Positions 24,544-33,598 of a DNA stretch of 64,000 nucleotides are shown one piece after another; the first letter of the stretch is position 1; each line of letters opens with the position of its first letter. Below the pieces are notes generated by a model. It was not told where the DNA came from and did no database searches. It was given only the letters and a program-made list of their open reading frames with translations. The translations under genes and the position numbers were made by a program. The DNA comes from an uncultured Lachnospiraceae bacterium (GTDB lineage: Bacteria > Bacillota > Clostridia > Lachnospirales > Lachnospiraceae): positions 17,369-81,368 of the forward strand of contig UQAW01000008.1 of assembly GCA_900539175.1 (NCBI GenBank), written 5' to 3'.

Positions 24544-25794
24544 TTAAGAAAGTTCTGCGATTCTGGTAACTCCCACATAGATTTCCTGAACCTTATACCA
24601 GGTAGGATAATCAACGATTCCGGTAGCAGGCAGTCCAAAGAGGGACTGAAAGGCCCGAACAGAATTCTGCGTGGCTTCCCCGAAGATTCCATCCACGTTG
24701 ATGCCGGGGATGGAACTGTAGACATCTGCAATGGTGTTTAACTGTTCCTGTAATTGTGTAACCTTTTGTCCTGTAGAACCGATCGTCAGATTGTAGCCGG
24801 GCCAGGAGGAGGGCACGCCGGAAATTTCTTCGGCGCTGTTGATGTACATATCCTGCCCATAGAAATTCCGTATAATCTGAATTGTGGAGTATCCCTGATC
24901 TCCCAGATACTTTGATCCCCATTGACTCATCCAGTTGGGACAGGTAACCCGTTGTCCGTCACAATATTGGGTCAGGATCGGCTGCCGTACATTTGGGCGG
25001 GATAAGTAGTTGGAGAAGACCTCATCTACTACCTGGGAGATACTGTCAAAAAAGTTCCGTCCATGGATCCATTTGTGGTCAAATGCAGTGGAGGAGGTAA
25101 TCGTAAAATCATACCCTTTGTTTCGATACCATTCCGTATAAACCCGGTTTAGGGTAAATGACATGATTGCAAGTACATTGGCGCGGATGGTGTTTTCCGG
25201 CCAGGTGGCGTAGATTTCGCTGCTTGCCACATTTTTGATGTAATCCCGGTAGCGGACGTAATAATTATTCGCTGTGGAGTCTGAGGGGGAACCGTCATGG
25301 ACGATGACGTATTCCGGTACGACAACGCGGCTCAGGACAATCTCACCAGTTTCGTTTGTGGGTTTGATTTCATCCTCGGGGATTTTCTCCGGGTATTCTC
25401 CAAACAGTGTATGGGCAGGAATTACAATATCTTCAAAAGGAATCTCCGGTTCTTCCGGTATCATCTGGACCGGCTGTACGGAGGTTTCTCCGGGAAGAAG
25501 TTCGCTTCCGGAAATATCGACGGGGGCAAAACCCTCAGCACTTACACGGATGGTATATTCGGAATACGGTTGGTTCTCATTGGGGGCCATACTGTATTCC
25601 AAAGGTGGTGTGGGTAATTCAAGTACGGGGGAACGTCCATTGGAATCTGTAGTAACCTGTTCCAGTGTTTCAGAAGGGTTTCCGGTGTAGGAAATAGAGA
25701 TGGTGGCCTGATTGATGGGGCGGTTTTGAATACTGGTATTTACCTGAATCTGCAATTTTCCGGTATCCACCTGATTTGTGTCCATTTTTTTCAT
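24544..25794 (-). CDS. SpoIID-like protein with C-terminal peptidoglycan-binding domain
   Basis: The domain order is: an N-terminal carboxypeptidase-regulatory/Ig-like region (residues about 10-100), a SpoIID-like segment (about 180-330: IRANVLAIMSFTLNRVY, then SQWGSKYLGDQGYS and RNFYGQDMY), and a C-terminal peptidoglycan-binding type 1 repeat (LTIGSTGQKVTQLQEQLN, GIFGEATQNSVRAFQ). SpoIID proteins cut glycan strands with denuded stem peptides during engulfment; here the whole likely acts on spore or cell-wall peptidoglycan. No obvious signal peptide is seen at the chosen start, which is unusual for a wall enzyme and suggests forespore or mother-cell action. Identical 20-bp direct repeats flank the gene. 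Confidence 0.75.
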   Translation of the reverse strand: MKKMDTNQVDTGKLQIQVNTSIQNRPINQATISISYTGNPSETLEQVTTDSNGRSPVLELPTPPLEYSMAPNENQPYSEYTIRVSAEGFAPVDISGSELLPGETSVQPVQMIPEEPEIPFEDIVIPAHTLFGEYPEKIPEDEIKPTNETGEIVLSRVVVPEYVIVHDGSPSDSTANNYYVRYRDYIKNVASSEIYATWPENTIRANVLAIMSFTLNRVYTEWYRNKGYDFTITSSTAFDHKWIHGRNFFDSISQVVDEVFSNYLSRPNVRQPILTQYCDGQRVTCPNWMSQWGSKYLGDQGYSTIQIIRNFYGQDMYINSAEEISGVPSSWPGYNLTIGSTGQKVTQLQEQLNTIADVYSSIPGINVDGIFGEATQNSVRAFQSLFGLPATGIVDYPTWYKVQEIYVGVTRIAELS

Positions 25795-25856
25795 AATTGT
25801 CCGACCTGTAGTCCATTATCAATCCAGTCTATGCATTTGCAGCAGAGAATATGTCT

Positions 25857-25962
25857 TTCAAAGCCGGATATTGTAAACGGACATCGGCTTGCCCGTCCAA
25901 TATCCATGTCCCTGCGCGTGCAAGCACGCTCCGGGTCATGGCTGCTGTCCGGGACTTTCATA
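25857..25962 (-). repeat. dispersed repeat copy with hairpins (TATGAAAGT family)
   Basis: Read on the - strand it starts TATGAAAGTCCCGGACAGC and continues into CCATGACCCGGAGCG, matching 17763-17795. Two hairpins follow: GCGTGC/GCACGC and a GGATATTG/CAATATCC stem (25862-25907). Its outer 20 bases equal those at 24401-24420. No gene is visible in the 25795-26068 gap. Confidence 0.5.
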
Positions 25963-26068
25963 GTAAAGTATTAAAAAATCGGCAGATTTTTTTAAAATAA
26001 AAAAGGAAATCTGTCATTTACAGGGTATATTAAAATTAGGAGAGCTTGTCAACCCGTGGAGGTATAAG

Positions 26069-27076
26069 ATGAATATACGCGAAAGTTTTGAGGAAAGGGA
26101 GTTTCAGGAACTGAGTCCCTATGCGGCTCACAGCCGCAGTTCCAGGGGACGGGATGTATATGAGCCGGAGTGTGACATCCGGACAGTGTACCAAAGAGAC
26201 AGGGATAGAATTCTGCATTCGAAGGCGTTTCGCCGGCTGAAAGATAAAACCCAGGTGTTTCTGGCACCGCAGGGCGATCATTACCGGACACGTCTGACAC
26301 ACACGTTGGAGGTTTCCCAGACCGCCAGAACCATCGCAAAGGCGTTGGATCTCAATGAAGATCTGGTGGAGGCCATTGCGCTTGGGCATGATCTTGGGCA
26401 TACGCCATTCGGGCATGCGGGAGAGGCTGCATTGGATGAGGTCTGTCCGGAAGGGTTTGCACATTACAAACAGAGTATCCGCGTAGTGGAATTGCTGGAA
26501 AAGGAAGGCAGAGGGCTGAATCTGACCTGGGAGGTTCGGGACGGGATTTTGAATCACAGAACTTCGGGGAATCCTCATACATTGGAGGGACAGATTGTGC
26601 GGCTTTGTGACAAGATTTCCTACATACATCATGACATGGATGATGCGCAGAGGGCGGGACTCATCAGCGAGGATGATATTCCGATTACCATCCGTGTAGT
26701 GCTTGGGGGCACGACGCGGGAAAGGCTGAATACGCTGATTCATGATATTGTTCAGAACAGCAGGGAAAGGGACCGTATCGTGCAGTCGGAGGAGATTGCC
26801 GAAGCCATGCGTATGCTGCGTCAGTTGATGTTTGACAGTGTTTATAAGAGTTCTGTGGCAAAAAAAGAAGAAGAAAAGGCAAAATGGATGTTGACGGAGC
26901 TTTATGAATATTATAGTAAACATACAGGGAAGATGCCGGATGAGTATCAGCGGTTGATTACCAGGGGCGAAAAAAAGGAGCGGGTGGTGTGTGACTATAT
27001 TTCGGGAATGACAGACCAATATTCCATGCACCAGTTTGAGGCGCTTTTCATTCCAAAAGCCTGGGCGGTCTATTGA
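26069..27076 (+). CDS. dgt: deoxyguanosinetriphosphate triphosphohydrolase-like protein
   Basis: An HD-domain hydrolase of the dNTPase family, releasing triphosphate from deoxynucleotides. Metal ligands lie in RTRLTHTLEVSQTAR (His) and IALGHDLGHTPFGHAGE (His-Asp), with a later His/Asp in DKISYIHHDMDDA. The 335-residue length fits the short bacterial form. It overlaps the open frame of dnaG and heads the dgt-dnaG-rpoD-trmK run common in Clostridia, linking nucleotide control with replication priming. Confidence 0.92.
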   Translation: MNIRESFEEREFQELSPYAAHSRSSRGRDVYEPECDIRTVYQRDRDRILHSKAFRRLKDKTQVFLAPQGDHYRTRLTHTLEVSQTARTIAKALDLNEDLVEAIALGHDLGHTPFGHAGEAALDEVCPEGFAHYKQSIRVVELLEKEGRGLNLTWEVRDGILNHRTSGNPHTLEGQIVRLCDKISYIHHDMDDAQRAGLISEDDIPITIRVVLGGTTRERLNTLIHDIVQNSRERDRIVQSEEIAEAMRMLRQLMFDSVYKSSVAKKEEEKAKWMLTELYEYYSKHTGKMPDEYQRLITRGEKKERVVCDYISGMTDQYSMHQFEALFIPKAWAVY

Positions 27077-27093
27077 TAGAAAAGAGGGAAGAC

Positions 27094-28878
27094 ATGCGTT
27101 ATTCGGACGACTTAATTGAGGAAATCCGTCAGAAGAATGATATCGTTGACGTGATCGGCGGATATGTGAAGCTGCAGAGAAAAGGCAGCTCTTATTTCGG
27201 ACTTTGTCCCTTTCATAATGAAAAGTCACCTTCTTTTTCTGTGAGTCCGCTAAAGCAGATGTATTATTGCTTTGGCTGCGGCGCCGGCGGCAATGTATTT
27301 ACATTTATCATGGAATATGAGAACTATACATTCCTTGAGGCGCTTAAAATGCTGGCGGAGCGCGCCGGTGTGGAATTGCCGGAGCTGGAATATTCGAAGG
27401 AGGCAAAAGAACAGGCAGATAAGAAGAGTCAACTGCTTCAGATTAACAAAGAAGCTGCAAAATATTATTATGTACAGCTTCGCGGGCAGCAGGGCAGGCA
27501 GGCGCTGGATTATCTGAAGGGCAGGGGAATGAGTGACGAGACGATTCAGAAGTTCGGTCTCGGATATTCTGATAAATTCGGAAGTGGTCTGTACCGGTAT
27601 CTGAAGGGGCTTGGATATGGGGATGGATTGCTTCGGGAATCTGGACTTTTCAATGCGGATGAGAGACATGGAATGTATGATAAGTTCTGGAATCGTGTAA
27701 TTTATCCGATTATGGATGTCAATAATAAGGTCATTGGTTTCGGCGGCCGTGTGATGGGGGATGGAAAGCCAAAGTATCTGAATTCACCGGAAACGATGAT
27801 CTTTGATAAGAGTCGGAATTTGTATGGGTTGAATGCGGCACGTACTTCACGTAAGAAAAATCTGATCATCTGTGAGGGCTATATGGATGTGATTTCCATG
27901 CATCAGGCCGGATTTAACAATGCGGTGGCATCTCTTGGAACAGCGCTGACCTCGCTGCAGGCAGGGTTGATGAAGCGCTATACGGATGAAGTATTGATTA
28001 TTTACGACAGTGATGAGGCGGGAACCAAGGCTGCGATTCGTGCTATTCCCATGTTAAAGGGTGTAGGGCTGGCAACCAAGGTGGTGAATTTGAAACCGTA
28101 TAAAGACCCGGATGAATTTATCCAGAATGAGGGGCAGGAAGCATTTGAGAAAAGACTTCTTGAGGCAGAGAATAGTTTTCTGTTTGAAGTCCGGATCTCT
28201 GAGCGGGATTATGATATGACGGACCCTCAGGGAAAGACGGATTTCTTTCACAATGTGGCAGGGAAATTACTGTCCTTTGAGGATGAGATTGAACGGAATA
28301 ATTATACGGAATCTGTGGCAAGGAAATATCAGATTGAGGGCAGCACATTGCAGAAGCTGGTCAATAAGCTGGCTTTGAAAGGTGTTGGAATTACAGAAGT
28401 AAAGCGGCCGAAATCGGGAATTCAGTCGAACCGGGAAAAAGAAAGCGGCATTGACAAGGCACAGAAGCTGATGCTGACCTGGATTACTTCATATCCCGGA
28501 ATTATGGAACATATCACAGCCTATATCAGTCCGGAGGATTTTACCAATGAATTGTACCGGAAAGTGGCAGATATGATATATGAGCAATACCGTCAGGGAG
28601 AAATCAATCCTGCGAAACTGCTGAATCAGTTTGTAGACAGCGAGGAACAGAAAGCAGTGACAGCTCTGTTTAATGCATCGATACCCCTTGAGACAGATGA
28701 GGAGCGCAGGAAGGCTTTGAATGACGTGATCTGCAATATGAAAGAGCACAGCATTGCATATCGCACGGCGCATCTGAATCCTACGGATATGAAAGGTCTG
28801 CAGGAACTGATGCAGGATAAAAAAGCACTTGAAAGCTGGAAGGAAAGCGGTGTTCCGCTGCATATTTCCTTCGACTAA
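27094..28878 (+). CDS. dnaG: DNA primase
   Basis: Makes RNA primers at the replication fork. It has an N-terminal CHC2 zinc finger (CPFHNEKSPSFSVSP, then YYCFGCGAGG), a Toprim domain (IICEGYMDVISMHQAG and IIYDSDEAGTKA) and a helical C-terminal helicase-binding region. ATG 27094 has AGAGGGA upstream, giving 594 residues; the TTG at 27073 overlaps dgt and is not needed. It is the central gene of the macromolecular synthesis cluster with rpoD. Confidence 0.97.
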   Translation: MRYSDDLIEEIRQKNDIVDVIGGYVKLQRKGSSYFGLCPFHNEKSPSFSVSPLKQMYYCFGCGAGGNVFTFIMEYENYTFLEALKMLAERAGVELPELEYSKEAKEQADKKSQLLQINKEAAKYYYVQLRGQQGRQALDYLKGRGMSDETIQKFGLGYSDKFGSGLYRYLKGLGYGDGLLRESGLFNADERHGMYDKFWNRVIYPIMDVNNKVIGFGGRVMGDGKPKYLNSPETMIFDKSRNLYGLNAARTSRKKNLIICEGYMDVISMHQAGFNNAVASLGTALTSLQAGLMKRYTDEVLIIYDSDEAGTKAAIRAIPMLKGVGLATKVVNLKPYKDPDEFIQNEGQEAFEKRLLEAENSFLFEVRISERDYDMTDPQGKTDFFHNVAGKLLSFEDEIERNNYTESVARKYQIEGSTLQKLVNKLALKGVGITEVKRPKSGIQSNREKESGIDKAQKLMLTWITSYPGIMEHITAYISPEDFTNELYRKVADMIYEQYRQGEINPAKLLNQFVDSEEQKAVTALFNASIPLETDEERRKALNDVICNMKEHSIAYRTAHLNPTDMKGLQELMQDKKALESWKESGVPLHISFD

Positions 28879-28917
28879 GGATAAAATATAAACAAGATAT
28901 GGAAGGATGGAGCATCT

Positions 28918-30051
28918 ATGGAATTCGATAAAGAGAAATTCTTGGAGAAATTAAGAGGTCTGGAAGATTTGGCCAAAAAGAAGAAAAATGTTCTGGAATA
29001 TAAGGAAATTAATGACTTTTTTAAGGACATGCCTCTGGATGCAGAGCAGATGGACAAGGTATTCGAGTACCTAGAAGCCAAGAATATTGATGTCTTAAGA
29101 ATCTCAGAGAGTGGAAATGACGCAGACGATGATCTTCTGCTTCTGCCGGATGATGAAATCAACCTGGACGACGAAGAAGAAGTCGATATGGAAAATATTG
29201 ATCTTTCCGTTCCAGAGGGAATCAGTATCGAAGATCCGGTACGTATGTATCTGAAAGAAATCGGAAAGGTGCCGCTATTGTCTGCTGATGAAGAAATTGA
29301 ACTTGCGCAGCGGATGGAAGTGGGAGATGAGGATGCGAAAAAGCGTCTTGCGGAAGCAAATCTTCGTCTGGTTGTTTCCATTGCAAAGCGTTATGTAGGG
29401 AGAGGGATGTTGTTCCTGGATTTGATTCAGGAAGGAAATCTGGGATTGATCAAGGCTGTTGAAAAGTTCGATTACCGGAAGGGATATAAGTTCTCCACAT
29501 ATGCTACCTGGTGGATTCGTCAGGCGATTACCCGTGCAATTGCGGATCAGGCACGTACGATCCGTATTCCGGTTCATATGGTGGAAACCATCAACAAACT
29601 GATCCGTGTTTCCAGACAGCTGCTTCAGGAGCTGGGACGTGAGCCCACTCCGGAAGAGATTGCAAAAGAGATGAGTATGTCTGTGGAACGTGTTCGTGAA
29701 ATTTTAAAGATTTCCCAGGAACCGGTATCCCTGGAGACGCCCATCGGTGAGGAGGAGGACAGTCATCTGGGAGATTTTATTCAGGATGACAATGTTCCGG
29801 TACCTGCAGATGCGGCTGCATTTACCATGCTGAAAGAACAGCTGGAGGATGTACTGGGCACCTTGACAGAGAGAGAACAGAAAGTTCTGCGGCTTCGTTT
29901 TGGATTGGATGACGGGCGTGCGAGAACACTGGAAGAGGTTGGAAAGGAATTTAATGTCACCAGAGAGCGTATCCGTCAGATTGAAGCGAAGGCACTTCGC
30001 AAGCTGAGACATCCAAGCCGCAGCAGAAAACTGAAGGATTATCTGGATTGA
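28918..30051 (+). CDS. rpoD: primary sigma factor RpoD/SigA
   Basis: The housekeeping sigma-70 factor. Region 1.2 reads DPVRMYLKEIGKVPLL; regions 2.1-2.4 include MLFLDLIQEGNLGLIKAVEK and YKFSTYATWWIRQAI for -10 recognition and melting; region 4.2 is EVGKEFNVTRERIRQIEAKA. The short acidic region 1.1 and the 377-residue length fit Firmicutes SigA, without the large insertion of E. coli RpoD. The -35/-10 promoters noted in this window (TTGACA/TATAAT) match its expected specificity. Confidence 0.98.
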   Translation: MEFDKEKFLEKLRGLEDLAKKKKNVLEYKEINDFFKDMPLDAEQMDKVFEYLEAKNIDVLRISESGNDADDDLLLLPDDEINLDDEEEVDMENIDLSVPEGISIEDPVRMYLKEIGKVPLLSADEEIELAQRMEVGDEDAKKRLAEANLRLVVSIAKRYVGRGMLFLDLIQEGNLGLIKAVEKFDYRKGYKFSTYATWWIRQAITRAIADQARTIRIPVHMVETINKLIRVSRQLLQELGREPTPEEIAKEMSMSVERVREILKISQEPVSLETPIGEEEDSHLGDFIQDDNVPVPADAAAFTMLKEQLEDVLGTLTEREQKVLRLRFGLDDGRARTLEEVGKEFNVTRERIRQIEAKALRKLRHPSRSRKLKDYLD

Positions 30052-30066
30052 TAAGGGAAGAGGACG

Positions 30067-30756
30067 ATGCAGTTATCAAAACGATTGAAAGCGATTGCCG
30101 ATATGGTAAGCGGAGGAAACCGGTTGGTGGATGTGGGCTGTGACCACGGATATATTCCCATCTGGCTGGTAGAGCAGGGAAAGATTCCAGGTGCGATTGC
30201 CATGGATATCAACAAAGGACCGCTGCTGCGGGCGAAAGCGAATATTGAGAAGCATGGTCTTTCCTGCTACATAGAAACCCGGGTGTCTGACGGAGTATCT
30301 GCTCTTGCCAAAGGAGAGGGGGATACTCTGGTGATTGCGGGTATGGGAGGCCCTTTGACCGAACGGATTTTGTCTGAAGGGGAGAAGGCTTTAAAAGAAT
30401 TCAGTGAATTTATTCTGGAACCGCAGTCCGAAATCGGCCATATGAGGAAGTTTCTTCAGGAAAACGGGTACAAAATTGTGGAAGAAGATATGGTGTATGA
30501 GGATGGGAAATTTTATCCTGTTATGAAGGTGATTCACGGGGGAATGGAGCCCCTCAAAGAAGAGGCAGTGTATGGTCCATGTCTTTTAAGAGATGGTCAT
30601 CCCGTATTATATGAATATCTTATCCGGGAGCTGCAGGTATCAGAACAGTTATCCCAAAAGCTTCAGGCACTTCAAAGTGAGGGGGCTGCCCGGCGATATG
30701 AGGAACTTTGTCTGGAACTTGAGGTGATTCGTCAGGCGTTACATTATTATGAATAA
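30067..30756 (+). CDS. trmK: tRNA (adenine22-N1)-methyltransferase
   Basis: An SAM-dependent methyltransferase that modifies A22 in tRNA. The SAM motif is LVDVGCDHGYIPIWL, followed by AIAMDINKGPL and the catalytic VIAGMGGPLTERIL; the C-terminal coiled region (LSQKLQALQSEGAARRYEEL) is typical of TrmK. Its position directly after rpoD is conserved in Firmicutes. Leader-element copy B begins seven bases after its stop. Confidence 0.93.
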   Translation: MQLSKRLKAIADMVSGGNRLVDVGCDHGYIPIWLVEQGKIPGAIAMDINKGPLLRAKANIEKHGLSCYIETRVSDGVSALAKGEGDTLVIAGMGGPLTERILSEGEKALKEFSEFILEPQSEIGHMRKFLQENGYKIVEEDMVYEDGKFYPVMKVIHGGMEPLKEEAVYGPCLLRDGHPVLYEYLIRELQVSEQLSQKLQALQSEGAARRYEELCLELEVIRQALHYYE

Positions 30757-30762
30757 CATGAA

Positions 30763-30949
30763 ATGATACCAGGGTCAAAAGGTTATGCGTTTCATGCTTG
30801 CATGAAAAAGCATGACTTTGGGACCCATAAAACATGAGAAAGTAGCCCGAATAGGGCGGATTTCGAATGTTTTTAGGATTGCGGGAGCATGAAATGCGGA
30901 GCAATCCGTGTATCATAGAGGTCAAAATACCTTTTGACCCCAACATCAT
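30763..30949 (+). repeat. leader-element family, copy B (full length, 187 bp)
   Basis: Terminal inverted repeats are ATGATACCAGGGTCAAAAGG at the left and the complement of ATGATGTTGGGGTCAAAAGG at the right. Inside, ATGATAC can pair with GTATCAT; AAAACAT with ATGTTTT around a GCCC/GGGC hairpin; GATTGC with GCAATC; and a final GGTCAAAA/TTTTGACC hairpin closes the 3' end. The core is almost identical to copy C. It lies 169 bases before the nucleoside kinase gene. Confidence 0.75.
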
Positions 30950-31117
30950 GAAATGGGCGGTTGCACAGTTCCCTGAATTCGACAGCAGGGAACGGAGCAA
31001 TCGCCTGATTGTCTTAGCGCATGTTTGAAGAGATCGTATGTATCGGCAAATCTGTGCATACTATAAAAGATGACTGTAAACAGTTACAAAAATTTCGAGA
31101 ATATAAGGGGTAAATGG

Positions 31118-32785
31118 ATGGAACGGAAAAATTATAAAGTGACAATCAAAAATCAGACAATCATTTATCCGGAAGGAACACCATATGGTGAGATTGTAAA
31201 GGCATATGACCAGGGGCAGGAATTGCCGACAGTTCTGGTATTTGCCAATGGAAGGCTGCGTGAGCTTCATAAAACATTAAAAGAGGACTGCGTGCTGGAG
31301 CCGGTGAGTCTGGGTGAAAGCATCGGGCATAAGGCGTATAAGCGCAGTATGACATTATTGCTCCTGAAAGCAGTTTATCATGTGGCAGATCATGATACGA
31401 TAGAAAAAGTGGTACTGCATTATTCGGTGGGATCAGGATTCTATTATACGATAGAAGGAACTGTGGTTTTGGATGAAACATTTCTGGAAAAGGTGAAAGC
31501 ATATATGCTGGAACTTGTGGAGCGGGAGATTCCGATTATGAAGCGGAGTGTCAGCACCAATGAAGCCCGTGAATTGTTTGCAAATCATGGTATGAAGAAT
31601 AAGGAGAAATTGTTCCGCTACCGCCGCAGTTCCCGGGTAAATATTTACAGTCTGGCAGATTTTGAAGATTATTTTTACGGATTCATGGTATGGCATACGG
31701 GCTATCTGAAGTATTTTGACTTACAGCTTTATGACGAAGGTTTTGTCTTATTGATGCCGGAGCGTGCCAAACCAACGGTCATCCCGCCCTTTCAGCCGTC
31801 GCCCAAGATTTTCAAGGTACAGCAGCGATCAGAAAAATGGGGAGAGCAGCTGGGTGTCCACGGGGTGGGAGATTTGAATGAATGTGTCAGCAAAGGCGGA
31901 ATCAAAGAGTTGATTCTGATTGCTGAGGCATTGCAGGAGGAGCGGATCTCCAAGATTGCAGATCAGATCGGCGAGCGTAAGCATGTAAAATTTGTAATGA
32001 TCGCCGGACCTTCTTCCTCGGGAAAAACGACATTTTCTCATCGGCTGTCCATACAGCTTGCGGTACATGGATTGAAGCCTCATCCCATTGGTATGGATAA
32101 TTTTTATCTGAATCGTGTGGATACCCCAAGGGATGAGAATGGGGATTATGATTTTGAATGTGCGGAAGCCATAGATATTGAATTGTTTAACCGGACGATG
32201 ACCGCTTTGCTGAACGGGGAGCGGGTAGAGATGCCTTATTATAACTTTGTGACGGGAAAGCGGGAGTACAAAGGGGAATTTTTGCAGCTTAAGGAGAACG
32301 ACATTCTGGTAATTGAGGGAATCCACGGACTGAATGATAAGGTTAGTCAGATGCTGCCGAAAGAAAGTAAATTTAAAATCTATATCAGTGCACTGACACA
32401 GCTGAACATTGATGAGCATAACCGGATTCCTACTACAGATGGAAGACTGATCCGCAGGATGGTTCGTGACAACAGAACCAGGGGGACTAAGGCACAGGAT
32501 ACGATAGCCATGTGGCAGTCGGTGCGGAGAGGAGAAGATAAGAATATCTTTCCGTATCAGGAGGAGGCGGATGTGATGTTTAATTCTGCTTTGATTTATG
32601 AGTTGGCAGTATTAAAATTATATGCAGAGCCAATCTTGTTCCAGATTCCCGAGGATGCGCCGGAGTATATGGAAGCGAAACGGTTACTGAAATTTTTGGA
32701 TTATTTTGTGGGAGTTCCCAGTGAAGATATTCCGAACAACTCGATCCTGCGGGAATTTGTGGGAAACAGTTGTTTTGATGTCTGA
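31118..32785 (+). CDS. nucleoside (uridine-type) kinase with N-terminal TGS-like domain
   Basis: A 555-residue fusion: an N-terminal TGS/ThrRS-editing-like portion (about 1-230, beginning KVTIKNQTIIYPEGTPYGEI) and a C-terminal phosphoribulokinase/uridine kinase domain with P-loop IAGPSSSGKTTFSHR, HPIGMDNFYLN and DILVIEGIHGLND. In Clostridia this architecture is annotated as nucleoside kinase; it would salvage uridine/cytidine, but the role of the synthetase-like half is unknown. ATG 31118 has AAGGGG seven bases upstream and is preferred to 31070. Leader-element copy B lies upstream. Confidence 0.85.
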   Translation: MERKNYKVTIKNQTIIYPEGTPYGEIVKAYDQGQELPTVLVFANGRLRELHKTLKEDCVLEPVSLGESIGHKAYKRSMTLLLLKAVYHVADHDTIEKVVLHYSVGSGFYYTIEGTVVLDETFLEKVKAYMLELVEREIPIMKRSVSTNEARELFANHGMKNKEKLFRYRRSSRVNIYSLADFEDYFYGFMVWHTGYLKYFDLQLYDEGFVLLMPERAKPTVIPPFQPSPKIFKVQQRSEKWGEQLGVHGVGDLNECVSKGGIKELILIAEALQEERISKIADQIGERKHVKFVMIAGPSSSGKTTFSHRLSIQLAVHGLKPHPIGMDNFYLNRVDTPRDENGDYDFECAEAIDIELFNRTMTALLNGERVEMPYYNFVTGKREYKGEFLQLKENDILVIEGIHGLNDKVSQMLPKESKFKIYISALTQLNIDEHNRIPTTDGRLIRRMVRDNRTRGTKAQDTIAMWQSVRRGEDKNIFPYQEEADVMFNSALIYELAVLKLYAEPILFQIPEDAPEYMEAKRLLKFLDYFVGVPSEDIPNNSILREFVGNSCFDV

Positions 32786-32872
32786 GGTGTTTGGCGTACA
32801 AATAACAGGCAATTGCTGTAAAGGTTGTGGACAAAACAGGAATTGTGTGATAGGATATTAAATTGTTAAAAC

Positions 32873-33222
32873 ACAAGTAGAGTATGTAATCGCGGCTGAC
32901 ATATGCCGAAAGGCGTCAGGTGAGGAAAGTCCGGGCTTCGCAGGGCAGGATGCCGGATAACGTCCGGTGGAGGTGACTCCAAGGATAGTGCAACAGAGAT
33001 ATACCGCCTGCCAAAAGGCAGGTAAGGGTGGAAAGGCAGTGTAAGAGACTACCGTCCTTCTGGTAACAGAAGGAGCCATGTAAACCCCATCCGAAGCAAG
33101 ACCGAATAGAAAGCGATGTGGCTGCCCGTCACGCTTTCAGGTGGGTCGCTTGAGACTGTTGGCAACAGCAGTCCTGGATAGATGATTACACACGACATAA
33201 CCCGGCTTATCGCTCTGCTTGT
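32873..33222 (+). ncRNA. rnpB: RNase P RNA
   Basis: The catalytic RNA for tRNA 5' maturation. Conserved segments appear in order: GAGGAAAGTCCGGGCTTC, CAGGGCAGGATGCCGG, AGTGCAACAGAGA, ACAGAAGGAGCCATG, CCGAAGCAAGACCGAATAG and the 3' CATAACCCGGCTTA. The P1 helix pairs CAAGTAGAG (32874-32882) with CTCTGCTTG (33213-33221), defining ends of about 350 nt. A third long inverted-repeat element starts eleven bases after its 3' end. Confidence 0.95.
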
Positions 33223-33232
33223 GAGAGAGGTG

Positions 33233-33470
33233 GAATTTCCATCGCATTCCCGGCGGAAGTTTCCTGAGTGCCGGATGCGGCTTCGGAAGACAAGAGTATC
33301 TAAGTGTTCGGGGATTTTGCTAAAGGCGTTGTTTCAAATGACAAACTCGCTGCGCTCAGACAGTGTCATTTGAAACAACAACGCAAAATTCCCGAGCACT
33401 AAGATACTTAGTCTCCCTGCAGATGCATCCGGCACTCAGGAAACTTCCGCCGGGAATGCGATGGAAATTC
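33233..33470. repeat. long inverted-repeat element 3
   Basis: The arms 33233-33343 and 33364-33470 are complementary over about 107 nt. The arm loop sets GCTTC (33280-33284) opposite TGCAGA, with TGCAGATGC at 33418-33426, as in elements 1 and 2. The tip carries AACTCGC opposite GCTCAGACAG, a reduced version of hairpin A; hairpin B is missing, so there is no three-way junction. It lies between rnpB and maf. Nothing coding is seen from 33223 to 33598. Confidence 0.85.
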
Positions 33471-33598
33471 TTTTATGGTGGGTGTTTGGCTGTGCAGCAA
33501 GCAAAAAACACTTTTGGGTTTCCAGATTATTGTTATTATTGCAAGAGATAGAGTTGCGTACGTGATATAGAGAAAGATATAAGTGTGAGGTGAGAGGC

